From: Lachnospiraceae bacterium
GTDB taxonomy: Bacteria; Bacillota; Clostridia; Lachnospirales; Lachnospiraceae
Assembly: GCA_018053995.1 (NCBI GenBank)
Contig: JAGPKJ010000003.1
Span: 1 to 64,000 of the forward strand
Direction: 5' to 3'
Length of the DNA: 64,000 nt
Shown: piece after piece, positions 45,517 to 53,745 of the stretch
Position numbering within the stretch: the first letter of the stretch is position 1
How the letters are laid out: each line of letters begins with the position of its first letter
Position numbers and translations under genes: made by a program
Notes under the pieces: generated by a model
Told to the model about the DNA's origin: nothing
Databases searched by the model: none
The model's input: only the letters and a program-made list of their open reading frames with translations

Positions 45517-47628
45517 TTATACCTCAAACATAAGATCCCCGTATGTCGGAAGCGGCCATATCTTTTTATCTATGATCATCTCAAGTTCATCTGCCGGTGC
45601 GCGGAGTTCCTGCATGCAGCCGATAAGCTTGTCTTTGTAGTAGAATGCCTGCTTCTTAGGATCTTCAACCTCAGACGCTTTCTTATCCTCGATACGAAGC
45701 TTTTCGAGTGCCTTCTGCATCTTTCCGAGGAGTTCACTTACCTTCTTTAGCTGTTCCTTTTCAATTGATGCATCACCGCCTGCAGCCTTTACTGAATTTA
45801 TCGTATCTGCAAGTTCTTTGCTGTATTCGATGACTGCCGGGATTATCTGCTTTCCTGCCATTCCTATCATCGTAAGAGCTTCGATATTGATACTCTTTGC
45901 ATATGTTTCATAAATGATCTCTTCGCGTGAGACAAGCTCTGTCTTCGTAAATATACCGAATTTCTCGAACAGCTTTACTGCCTTCTTTGTTGTAAGAGAT
46001 GATGCGGCTTCGATACTTGATTTGATATTAGGAAGACCACGTTTTTCAGCTTCTGCGATCCATTCATCGGAATACCCGTTACCGTTGAAGATCACTCTCT
46101 GATGTTCCGTTAGATTCTTCTTGATCATGTCATGTACGGATTTTTCGAAATTCTTTGATTTTTCAAGTTCATCAGCAGCTTCGCAAAATGCTTCAGCCAC
46201 GATAGCGTTCAGTGTTGTATTCGGACTTGCGATAGAATCCGCTGAGCCGACCATTCTGAATTCGAACTTATTTCCCGTAAATGCAAATGGTGATGTTCTG
46301 TTACGGTCTGTCGCATCCTTTTCGAAGTCAGGGAGGGTCTTTACGCCTGTCATAAGTATTCCGCCCTTCTTGACATTCTTTGCAGAGCCTGTCTCAACAA
46401 GCTGATTCACAACATCTTCAAGCTGTTCGCCAAGGAATATCGAAATGATAGCCGGCGGCGCTTCATTTGCCCCAAGTCTGTGATCATTTCCGACATCTGA
46501 TGCAGACTGTCTCAGAAGATCTGCATGTGTATCTACTGCCTTGATGATACATGAGAGAACAAGCAGAAATTGAATATTCTTGTTTGGCGTGTCGCCGGGT
46601 TCAAGAAGATTTACCCCATTATCCGTATTGATCGACCAGTTATCATGCTTGCCTGAACCGTTAACTCCGGCATATGGTTTCTCATGAAGCAGGCATCTCA
46701 TATCATGTCTGCATGCTACTCTCTTCATTGTCTCCATGACGAGCTGATTATGGTCAGAAGCGATATTTGCAGTCTCGTAAATAGGAGCGAGCTCGTGCTG
46801 AGCCGGAGCAACCTCGTTATGCTGTGTCTTCGCTGTTACGCCAAGCTTCCAAAGTTCGACATTAAGATCTTTCATAAAGGATCCTACGCGCTCTTTGATA
46901 ACGCCAAAATAATGATCTTCCATTTCCTGACCCTTAGGTGCAGGTGCACCAAAGAGTGTACGTCCTGCAAACATAAGATCCGGGCGCTGCATATAGAGAT
47001 CTTTATCTACAAGAAAATACTCCTGCTCAGGTCCTACAGATGCCGTCACCTTTGTTGCTTCCTTATTTCCAAAAAGTCTTACGATCCTGATAGCCTGATC
47101 GCTGAGTGCTTCCATTGAGCGAAGGAGCGGTGTCTTCTTATCAAGTGCTTCACCCTTGTATGAACAAAATGCTGTAGGTATGCAAAGGATCACGCCGCAT
47201 GATGATTCCTTAAGAAATGCAGGTGATGTGATATCCCAAGTCGTATATCCTCTCGCTTCAAAAGTCGCGCGAAGACCTCCTGAAGGGAATGATGACGCAT
47301 CCGGTTCACCTTTTATGAGTTCCTTCCCGGAAAACTCTGTAAACATACGTCCTTCATCATCAGGATGCGTAATGAAAGCGTCATGTTTCTCGGCAGTGAT
47401 ACCTGTAAGAGGCTGAAACCAATGCGTATAATGTGTGGCACCATTTTCCACAGCCCAATCCTTCATCGCTTTGGCAATGACATTAGCCGACGGCATTGAA
47501 AGTTCTCCGCCCTTTTCCATTACATTCACGAGTTCTTTGTAAACATTTCTTGGAAGACGCTCACGCATCTTCTCAAGCGTAAATACATTTTTCCCAAACA
47601 ACTCTTCGATATTGATCTTTTCGCTCAT
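45517..47628 (-). CDS. glnN: Glutamine synthetase type III, copy 2
   Basis: Second full-length GSIII, 703 residues from the ATG at 47628 (AGGAAGAG five bases upstream; the frame opens further to 47658 without a good site). It has the same domains and active-site sequences as copy 1, with scattered conservative changes and a more acidic/lysine-rich C-terminal third. Its upstream leader holds a promoter, two small hairpins and a strong terminator, suggesting regulation by antitermination. The pair of near-identical genes looks like a local tandem duplication. Confidence 0.95.
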   Translation of the reverse strand: MSEKINIEELFGKNVFTLEKMRERLPRNVYKELVNVMEKGGELSMPSANVIAKAMKDWAVENGATHYTHWFQPLTGITAEKHDAFITHPDDEGRMFTEFSGKELIKGEPDASSFPSGGLRATFEARGYTTWDITSPAFLKESSCGVILCIPTAFCSYKGEALDKKTPLLRSMEALSDQAIRIVRLFGNKEATKVTASVGPEQEYFLVDKDLYMQRPDLMFAGRTLFGAPAPKGQEMEDHYFGVIKERVGSFMKDLNVELWKLGVTAKTQHNEVAPAQHELAPIYETANIASDHNQLVMETMKRVACRHDMRCLLHEKPYAGVNGSGKHDNWSINTDNGVNLLEPGDTPNKNIQFLLVLSCIIKAVDTHADLLRQSASDVGNDHRLGANEAPPAIISIFLGEQLEDVVNQLVETGSAKNVKKGGILMTGVKTLPDFEKDATDRNRTSPFAFTGNKFEFRMVGSADSIASPNTTLNAIVAEAFCEAADELEKSKNFEKSVHDMIKKNLTEHQRVIFNGNGYSDEWIAEAEKRGLPNIKSSIEAASSLTTKKAVKLFEKFGIFTKTELVSREEIIYETYAKSINIEALTMIGMAGKQIIPAVIEYSKELADTINSVKAAGGDASIEKEQLKKVSELLGKMQKALEKLRIEDKKASEVEDPKKQAFYYKDKLIGCMQELRAPADELEMIIDKKIWPLPTYGDLMFEV

Positions 47629-47670
47629 GTTCTCTTCCTCTCTTTCTGACTTTGGCACTCAGTATCTACG

Positions 47671-47707
47671 AAAAAAAAAAGGCGTCACCACTATCAGTGG
47701 GAACGTC
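47671..47707 (-). terminator. Intrinsic terminator in the glnN copy 2 leader
   Basis: The stem of 5 plus 5 base pairs with a small internal mismatch and a three-base loop is followed by ten consecutive Ts on the minus strand. It ends 42 bases before the glnN ATG, and the promoter lies upstream, so it is inside the leader rather than at the end of the preceding gene. Confidence 0.85.
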
Positions 47708-47757
47708 TTCGTTCGTCATAAATTTTATTATGGTCTCTCGACCTTTTCTTAAAGATA
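47681..47757 (-). promoter_or_regulatory. Leader of glnN copy 2 with candidate antitermination switch
   Basis: Reading on the minus strand from the -10 box: a first hairpin GGTC-GAGA-GACC (47732-47743), a second hairpin GAACG-AAGA-CGTTC (47701-47714), then a terminator stem GACGT..CCACT-GAT-AGTGG..ACGCC (47681-47707) followed by ten Ts. The second hairpin shares the bases GACGTTC with the terminator, so only one of the two can form. This layout resembles the two-hairpin sites of ANTAR-type antiterminators, but the loops do not match the hexaloop rule cleanly. Confidence 0.6.
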
Positions 47758-47780
47758 GTCTACATGGAAATAAAAATCAA
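47752..47780 (-). promoter_or_regulatory. Probable promoter of glnN copy 2
   Basis: On the minus strand TTGATT (47780-47775) and TATCTT (47757-47752) are separated by 17 bases. Transcription would begin just before the first leader hairpin. Confidence 0.6.
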
Positions 47781-47854
47781 GGCTGCCAGACTCATTTCTC
47801 CGTTTTTTCAAAATACAGCATGCTATTACCATCAAAAGCTGAACAAAATGTATA

Positions 47855-47871
47855 AATTGTGCATTATGATG
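47855..47871 (+). repeat. Short relative of the dispersed palindrome family
   Basis: AATTGTGCATTATGATG resembles AATTGTGCTATGATG in the copies at 35105 and 42147 (reverse). It lies after the U32 peptidase-like gene. Confidence 0.4.
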
Positions 47872-47914
47872 TGCTTTTAGTCTTGTATCGCGCACATATC
47901 GTGCAATCTATGTT

Positions 47915-49213
47915 CTAGCCTATTGCCTCTGTATTACGCACACGCATTATATCGTATACGTCTGCTTTTCCTGATACATTGATCTTCATTCGTTCCTGCG
48001 CATGAGGGCAGCTGTCAGCTTCTTCGCCCTCTTCTGTATACATTGCTTCGACCTTCACGTCTACATTTCTGCCATCCGGTTTCATGATCTCTATCGTATC
48101 ACCTACAGAGAATTTATTTCTCTGCATAAAGTGGGCAAGCCCATTTTCATCGATCGATTCGATAATCCCCAAATATGTATACTCATTTATGTATGTATTA
48201 CTGTCATATATCTGTGAATCCGTTCCCGGCTTTCCAAAATAAAATCCCGTAGTATACTCACGATATGTGCACTTCGCGATCTCATCCTTGAACCATTCCA
48301 TGTGCGCTCTATATTCTTCTTCGGATCTCATGCACATGTCTATGGCTATCCTGTATGTTCTTGCAACGACTGCAACATACAATGCAGTCTTCATCCTTCC
48401 CTCTATCTTGAAACTGTTGATACCTGCGTCAATAAGCTCCGGGATATGTTCTATCATGCAGAGGTCTCTTGAATTAAAGATGTATGTTCCCCTCTCATTT
48501 TCAAAAACCGGAAAATACTGCCCCGGACGTTTCTCTTCCATCAGCGTATACTGCCATCTGCACGGGTGTGTGCACGCGCCATGATTTGCATCACGTCCTG
48601 CCATGAAATTGCTGAGAAGACATCTGCCTGAATACGAGATGCACATAGCACCATGTACAAATGCTTCTATCTCCATGTCATCAGGGATATGCGTCCTTAT
48701 ATCCTTTATCTCCGCAAGTGAAAGTTCGCGCGCACAGACTACGCGTTTCGCGCCAAGCTTGTACCAGAAATCAAAAGTCCCATAATTCGTATTGTTGGCC
48801 TGCGTAGAAACATGTCTGTCTATCTCAGGGCATATCTCCGCGGCCATCGTGAATATCGCCGGATCAGCGATTATCAGTGCATCCGGTCTTAATCCCTTAA
48901 GTTCTTCAAGATATGTACGCACGCCGTCCAGATCGTAATTATGCGCAAGGATATTGACAGTCACATGAACTCTTACGCCATGCTCATGTGCAAACTTTAT
49001 ACCCTCGGCCATATCATCGTGATCAAAATTTCTTGCTCTCGCGCGGAGCCCAAAAGCTTCTCCGCCTATATATACCGCATCTGCGCCAAACATTACAGCT
49101 TCCTTTAAGACTTCAAGGCTGCTTGCCGGGATCAGAAGCTCAGGTTTTTTTCTCACTACATCTTTGCCCATCGTTACCATCTTTCTATCACATGTCATAT
49201 TTATATCTGTCAT
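47915..49213 (-). CDS. trhP: U32 peptidase-like tRNA hydroxylation protein (TrhP/YrrO type)
   Basis: Members of this group (B. subtilis YrrO, E. coli TrhP/YegQ) act in 5-hydroxyuridine formation at tRNA position 34, although called U32 peptidases. The 432-residue protein has KPELLIPASSLEVLKEAVMFGADAVYIGG at the start, the family signature EAFVHGAMCISYSGRCLLSNFMAGRDANHGACTHPCRW with its cysteines, and FKIEGRMKTALYVA. The start is uncertain: ATG 49213 has a weak site, and ATG 49171 (MGKDVVRKKPELL) is possible. It follows the yrrM-like gene, as in Bacillus; yrrN is missing. Confidence 0.9.
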   Translation of the reverse strand: MTDINMTCDRKMVTMGKDVVRKKPELLIPASSLEVLKEAVMFGADAVYIGGEAFGLRARARNFDHDDMAEGIKFAHEHGVRVHVTVNILAHNYDLDGVRTYLEELKGLRPDALIIADPAIFTMAAEICPEIDRHVSTQANNTNYGTFDFWYKLGAKRVVCARELSLAEIKDIRTHIPDDMEIEAFVHGAMCISYSGRCLLSNFMAGRDANHGACTHPCRWQYTLMEEKRPGQYFPVFENERGTYIFNSRDLCMIEHIPELIDAGINSFKIEGRMKTALYVAVVARTYRIAIDMCMRSEEEYRAHMEWFKDEIAKCTYREYTTGFYFGKPGTDSQIYDSNTYINEYTYLGIIESIDENGLAHFMQRNKFSVGDTIEIMKPDGRNVDVKVEAMYTEEGEEADSCPHAQERMKINVSGKADVYDIMRVRNTEAIG

Positions 49214-49224
49214 ACATATGCTGC

Positions 49225-49869
49225 TTATACTGCCTTGATGCTGACCGCTGCGCCATCTCCGAGCTGAAGTATGACCGTTGTCAGTTCCTTGTCGTGTGTA
49301 AGTGCATAAAGATATTCGCGCATCCGCGAATGTATCGTCCTATTTCTTCTCTCTACGATAAAACGTGATTCTATCACGTCGCCATCCTGAAGGACGTTAT
49401 CTGTCAGCAGCATTCCGTTATCAGGCATAAGTCTTTTTATCTCAGGCAGGAAGTTTATATACTGCCCTTTTGCCGCATCCATGAAAATAAAATCGTATTT
49501 GTCTTTAAGTGTAGGAAGTATCTCTGCCGCGTCACCTTCCAGAAGCGTTATCTCGCCCTCACGGTCAAATCTGTGAAAATTTTCTTTTGCCGACTTTATC
49601 CTCACATCATAATTTTCGATCGTTGTAATGTGTGATCCTTTCGGCATATATTCGCTCATGAGTAGCGCAGAAAAACCAATGGCGCACCCTACTTCAAGGA
49701 TTGATACAGGCTTTCTTTCGATCATCAGAAATCTGATCATCGTCTGCATCTGCGTCCTGATCACGGGGACATTGGTCTTATGTGCTTCCTTCTCCAGATC
49801 ATCCAGCCAGTCCGGATTCTCAGGTCCAAAAGAATTTATGAATGATGTTATACGTTCATCTGTTATCAT
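49225..49869 (-). CDS. trmR: O-methyltransferase, YrrM (TrmR) type
   Basis: The 214-residue protein is a class I SAM-dependent O-methyltransferase with the glycine-rich SAM loop ILEVGCAIGFSALLMSEYMP, the acidic residue in ITTIENYDVRI, and the metal-site DYIFMDAAKGQYINFLPEIKRLMPDNGMLLTDNVL. B. subtilis YrrM (TrmR) methylates 5-hydroxyuridine in tRNA to 5-methoxyuridine. Its place right before the trhP-type gene fits the same pathway. Start ATG 49869 lies three bases after the preceding gene. Confidence 0.9.
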   Translation of the reverse strand: MITDERITSFINSFGPENPDWLDDLEKEAHKTNVPVIRTQMQTMIRFLMIERKPVSILEVGCAIGFSALLMSEYMPKGSHITTIENYDVRIKSAKENFHRFDREGEITLLEGDAAEILPTLKDKYDFIFMDAAKGQYINFLPEIKRLMPDNGMLLTDNVLQDGDVIESRFIVERRNRTIHSRMREYLYALTHDKELTTVILQLGDGAAVSIKAV

Positions 49870-49872
49870 CGG

Positions 49873-50340
49873 TCACTCTGCGGCTCCGCCGGTCTCCTGT
49901 TCTGAAGATCCCTGACTGGTACCATCATCTACATAATATGTCTCACTCTCCGAAGCCGTTTCGTCTGTTCCACTCTCGCCCGCACCAGCTATTACTGCAA
50001 GCATCTGGTCTACGGTCATAGATGTATTAAGATCATATATACCTGCTGTTTCCATTTTATGATAACCAGAAAGTCTCTCCTGTATCATAAATAGCTTGTA
50101 ATCTCTTATAAGCCCCTTGGATTCCAGCATTTTCCCTATATTTTTGGGTGACTCCCCGTCTTTTATCTCCACTGATATGATCTTGCCATCACCTGTCGTA
50201 ACCGGTTCTTCTGTAAAAACGCGGTATCCATATCCATACGCAAGCAATGCTCCGCGATAGATCAGAATAACGACAAGTATCGCTACTACGATCTTGACTA
50301 CCATATCAATCAGATTACCTGCTGTATCATGTTTGTTCAT
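49873..50340 (-). CDS. MltG-like protein lacking the catalytic domain
   Basis: The 155-residue protein has one membrane helix (about residues 11-35) and a LysM-like domain as at the N-terminus of the endolytic transglycosylase MltG/YceG (ISVEIKDGESPKNIGKMLESKGLIRDYKLFMIQERL...GIYDLNTSMTVDQMLAVIAG). It then ends in a Ser/Thr/Glu/Gly-rich tail. The YceG catalytic domain with its active-site glutamate is absent, and no remnant follows. It occupies the yrrL (mltG) position in a Bacillus-like gene order. Start ATG 50340 with AGGAG is preferred over 50376. It may be a natural short form rather than a broken gene. Confidence 0.8.
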   Translation of the reverse strand: MNKHDTAGNLIDMVVKIVVAILVVILIYRGALLAYGYGYRVFTEEPVTTGDGKIISVEIKDGESPKNIGKMLESKGLIRDYKLFMIQERLSGYHKMETAGIYDLNTSMTVDQMLAVIAGAGESGTDETASESETYYVDDGTSQGSSEQETGGAAE

Positions 50341-50725
50341 CTGTATCTCCTGCTGTCTGACTTTGTTCATTCTCATTCAGGTCGAAATCTATCCGGCTTA
50401 CAACTATTCCACATGCTTCCTGCATAAGCCTGCACAATGCAAGTTCTGCTCCAAGAAATGAATCTACCAAAGGATTCCTGCGAAAATCATTATAATCCTG
50501 ATTTGCATGGATCTTTTCTACTGCATCAAATAGATCCGACGAAGAATCAGAACTCTGTATCTCATAATTCTTTCTTCTAAAGAGATTGACTTTTTCATAA
50601 AGTTCCGGATCCTGTCTTATACGATCCCTCTGCCTGATATATTCATGATAAGTCGCCGAATTCCGTATATCTTCAGCCAAATGAGCTGATTCATTTCTGA
50701 TATCTTCATCCGAAATCTCCGTCAT
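50327..50725 (-). CDS. YlbF/YmcA family protein
   Basis: The 132-residue all-helical protein (IRNESAHLAEDIRNSATYHEYIRQRDRIRQDPELYEKVNLFRRKNYE...NPLVDSFLGAELALCRLMQEACG) matches the YlbF/YmcA family, whose Bacillus members form the Y-complex that helps RNase Y in mRNA maturation. ATG 50725 with AAAGGAG is the start; the frame is open to 50752. It begins right after the RNase J gene and its end overlaps the MltG-like gene by 14 bases. Being next to an RNase gene is in line with an RNA-turnover role. Confidence 0.88.
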   Translation of the reverse strand: MTEISDEDIRNESAHLAEDIRNSATYHEYIRQRDRIRQDPELYEKVNLFRRKNYEIQSSDSSSDLFDAVEKIHANQDYNDFRRNPLVDSFLGAELALCRLMQEACGIVVSRIDFDLNENEQSQTAGDTDEQT

Positions 50726-50741
50726 AACAGCTGCTCCTTTA

Positions 50742-52415
50742 TCAAACGTCAAGAATTATAGGAAGGATCATCGGTCTACGCTCAGTCTTCTTCCAGACAT
50801 ACTGTCCGAGCGCATCTCTCACTGTCTGCTTGATCTTGCCAAAGTCGGTCTGACCTTTATCTAGACATTGTTCTATCGCGTCGGTGGCAATAGATACTGC
50901 TTCGTCCATCATCTCGTCAGCTTCCTTCACATACACAAATCCGCGCGAATCGACATTAGGTCCGGATATCAAACTGTTTGATCCCTTATCTATAGCAAAT
51001 GTAACGATAAGGATTCCGTCCTGTGCCAGATGCTGTCTGTCTCTGAGAACGGCATTCCCTACATCACCGACTCCAAGACCATCGACGAGTATCGCACCTA
51101 CCGGAACTTTTCCGTTCACCTTGGCATCATTCTTATCAAGTTCAAGAACATCTCCTGAAGCAAGGATGAATATGTGCTTTGAATCATATCCAAGCCTCTT
51201 TGCAATGCTGGCCTGTGCTTTCAGGTGCTTGTATTCACCATGCACCGGTATGGCATACTTCGGCTTAACGAGCGTATATATAAGCTTGATCTCTTCCTGA
51301 CACGGATGACCTGATACATGTACATCCTGGAAAATAACATCCGCGCCCTTCATAAGAAGCTCGTTTATTACATTAGTAACTGCCTTTTCATTTCCCGGAA
51401 TAGGATTTGATGAAAATATGACTGTATCTCCAGGTCCTATCGATATCCTCTTATGCTGGTTCGATGCCATACGGTTTAGTGCAGCCATACTCTCACCCTG
51501 ACTGCCTGTCGTGATTATGACTGTCCTGTTATCGGGATAATTCTTCAACTGATCGATATCAATGAGTGTATTCTCTGGAATCTTGATGCATTCAAGCTCC
51601 TGAGCTATAGAAATTATATTGACCATGCTGCGGCCTTCAACTACTACTTTACGACCAAACTTGTACGCAGTATTGATTATCTGCTGAACACGGTCTACAT
51701 TTGATGCAAATGTAGTGATTATGATACGTGTATTCTTGTGTTCTTCAAATAACTCGTCAAACGTCTTCTCAAGTGTGCTCTCAGACGGCGTATATCCGGG
51801 ACGTTCCGCATTTGTACTGTCGCACAGGAGTGCCAGTACACCTTTCTTTCCTATCTCTGCAAATCGCTGCAGATCTATCGAATCGCCAAACACCGGCGTA
51901 TAGTCAACCTTAAAATCACCTGTATGTACAACTGTTCCTACCGGTGAATAGATTGCGAGCGCTGCTGCATCTACGATGCTGTGATTTGTCTTGATGAATT
52001 CAACTCTGAACTGTCCAAGATTGATCGACTGACCAAATTTTACGACCTTACGTCTTGTATTCTTAAGAAGCTCGTGTTCCTCAAGTTTCTTCTCTATTAT
52101 TCCCATCGTAAGGCGTGTCGCGTATACAGGTACATTGAGTTCCTTAAGTACATACGGCAGTGCTCCGATATGATCTTCGTGTCCGTGTGTTATCACGAAA
52201 CCTTTGACCTTGTCTTTATTGTCCTTAAGATAAGTTATATCCGGTATGACGAGATCTACACCGAGCATATCATCATCTGGAAATGAGAGACCGCAGTCTA
52301 CTACGATGATACTGTCCTCATACTCAAAGGCAGTGATATTGAGCCCTATCTGCTCCAATCCACCAAGTGGGATTATCTTGAGCTTAGAGCCTGTTTCTTC
52401 CTGATTGTTCTTCAA
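50742..52415 (-). CDS. rnj: Ribonuclease J
   Basis: RNase J is a 5'-3' exonuclease and endonuclease of mRNA decay and rRNA maturation. The 557-residue protein is a metallo-beta-lactamase/beta-CASP enzyme with the zinc motif VITHGHEDHIGALPYV, HTGDFKVDYTP, DSTNAERPGYTPSE, the beta-CASP VHVSGHPCQEE and HGEYKHLKAQ. The only suitable start is TTG at 52415, preceded by GGAGG eleven bases upstream; no in-frame ATG exists before the conserved region. It precedes a YlbF-family gene. Confidence 0.95.
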   Translation of the reverse strand: MKNNQEETGSKLKIIPLGGLEQIGLNITAFEYEDSIIVVDCGLSFPDDDMLGVDLVIPDITYLKDNKDKVKGFVITHGHEDHIGALPYVLKELNVPVYATRLTMGIIEKKLEEHELLKNTRRKVVKFGQSINLGQFRVEFIKTNHSIVDAAALAIYSPVGTVVHTGDFKVDYTPVFGDSIDLQRFAEIGKKGVLALLCDSTNAERPGYTPSESTLEKTFDELFEEHKNTRIIITTFASNVDRVQQIINTAYKFGRKVVVEGRSMVNIISIAQELECIKIPENTLIDIDQLKNYPDNRTVIITTGSQGESMAALNRMASNQHKRISIGPGDTVIFSSNPIPGNEKAVTNVINELLMKGADVIFQDVHVSGHPCQEEIKLIYTLVKPKYAIPVHGEYKHLKAQASIAKRLGYDSKHIFILASGDVLELDKNDAKVNGKVPVGAILVDGLGVGDVGNAVLRDRQHLAQDGILIVTFAIDKGSNSLISGPNVDSRGFVYVKEADEMMDEAVSIATDAIEQCLDKGQTDFGKIKQTVRDALGQYVWKKTERRPMILPIILDV

Positions 52416-52453
52416 CTTACGATTTTCCTCCGTTTAATTTCCGACGGAGATGT

Positions 52454-52717
52454 TCACTGTGTAAGGTCTATATCCTCGTCCTCTAGTATCTCCGAGAACA
52501 GGCTGCCCACTGCATGCAGTTCTTCATCTTCCGTCACTGCTTCGTATACTGCCTGAGATTCTGTCGGCTCAGAGACATCCTTAAGTATCATAGCGTCTCC
52601 GTCCCCGTCCTCAGAATCTGTAACAAGTATATAATCAAATCCGCCGAGTCTCGTCTGTGCGAGTACATAAAACTCTACAGCCTCATCTCCGCCCGGATTA
52701 AAAGTTATCTTCTCCAT
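52454..52717 (-). CDS. yrzB: DUF1292 family protein (YrzB-like)
   Basis: The 87-residue acidic protein (MEKITFNPGGDEAVEFYVLAQTRLGGFDYILVTDSEDGDGDAMILKD...) fits DUF1292, a small conserved Firmicutes family of unknown function found between ruvX and mltG, as in B. subtilis (yrzB). GGGAGG precedes the ATG. The surrounding order ireB-ruvX-DUF1292 is preserved here. Confidence 0.9.
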   Translation of the reverse strand: MEKITFNPGGDEAVEFYVLAQTRLGGFDYILVTDSEDGDGDAMILKDVSEPTESQAVYEAVTEDEELHAVGSLFSEILEDEDIDLTQ

Positions 52718-52793
52718 AGTCAGCCTCCCGGCACACCTGCCGACATGATATACGCATTTACCCTATATTTCAGATACTATAACATCATATATA

Positions 52794-53249
52794 TCAGCCT
52801 ATACTGTCTGCTGTCTGACCTTTTGCCTTATTTGCACGATAATCAAGGTACCCCTGCAAAATAAGAGAAGCCGCGATCATATCAACATATTCTCCGCGAT
52901 CTTCACGTCTTATGCCTGCTTCCATCATTGCCCTGTCAGCGGCAACCGTAGTAAGGCGCTCATCCCACATAGATATCGGTAGTCCAGTACGCCTTTCAAG
53001 TGCTTCCTTGAATTCTGTCGAAAGCTGTACACGTTCGCCTTCCGTATTATTCATGTTCTTCGGAAGACCTACCACTATCTCTTTAACATCATACTGCTGT
53101 ATGAGTTCTTCGATCCTCGCATACGTCTTTCTGAGTTTATTCTCATCCTTCCGACGGATGATCTCAACACCCTGCGCTGTTATCTCAAGCGGGTCACTTA
53201 TGGCAACACCCACCGTCTTCGAACCATAATCAAGTCCCATTATCCGCAT
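52794..53249 (-). CDS. ruvX: Holliday junction resolvase-like protein RuvX (YqgF)
   Basis: The 151-residue RNase H-fold protein has the conserved [17 protein letters not shown] start with its acidic residues, the [18 protein letters not shown] middle and [12 protein letters not shown]. YqgF proteins act in 16S rRNA 5'-end processing and are putative junction resolvases. It lies between ireB and the DUF1292 gene. Confidence 0.94.
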   Translation of the reverse strand: MRIMGLDYGSKTVGVAISDPLEITAQGVEIIRRKDENKLRKTYARIEELIQQYDVKEIVVGLPKNMNNTEGERVQLSTEFKEALERRTGLPISMWDERLTTVAADRAMMEAGIRREDRGEYVDMIAASLILQGYLDYRANKAKGQTADSIG

Positions 53250-53265
53250 AATATGATCTGCCGCC

Positions 53266-53538
53266 TCACTGCCATTTATTGCTCACGATATATTCCTTGA
53301 GCATCTCTTCAACAAGTTCATCTCTTTCGACCTTCATTATAAGGCTTCTGGCATTCTTGAAGCTCGTGATATATGTCGGATCTCCTGACATTATGTATCC
53401 TACGATCTGATTCACAGGATTATACCCCTTTTCTGTCAGCGCATGATACACATCTGCAAGTACTTCTTTCACCGATATTTCCGGTTCTGTCTCAACCTTA
53501 AAAAATTGTGTATTCCCCAGATCTTCTTTGTTTTCCAT
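53266..53538 (-). CDS. ireB: IreB family regulatory phosphoprotein
   Basis: The 90-residue protein [27 protein letters not shown]... matches the IreB/YrzL family. In Enterococcus faecalis, IreB is phosphorylated near its N-terminus by the wall-sensing kinase IreK and lowers cephalosporin resistance. The N-terminal threonine in GNTQFF is preserved. ATG 53538 has GGGAAGG five bases upstream; the frame opens to 53604 without a site. It heads the ireB-ruvX-DUF1292 group. Confidence 0.9.
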   Translation of the reverse strand: MENKEDLGNTQFFKVETEPEISVKEVLADVYHALTEKGYNPVNQIVGYIMSGDPTYITSFKNARSLIMKVERDELVEEMLKEYIVSNKWQ

Positions 53539-53745
53539 ATTGGCCTTCCCATCCTCTTGCAAAGTCTTTGTCCATGCATTTCCTGCATAACACAGTACGA
53601 CCAAAGCCGCATGGCGCCAGACTGCCTATTCTTTTTAATCTTACTATAACATTCTGCAAAAAACAATCTTTTCAAGGTAAAGTAGTCATTCTAAAGTACA
53701 ATCCATCTTCTCTGTCTATAAGCATGCTTTCATTCACATATATCG

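Noticed and set aside
47671..47914. T-box or known glutamine riboswitch in the glnN leader
   Set aside because: I found no T-box sequence (AGGGTGGNACCGCG) and no resemblance to the cyanobacterial glnA motifs.
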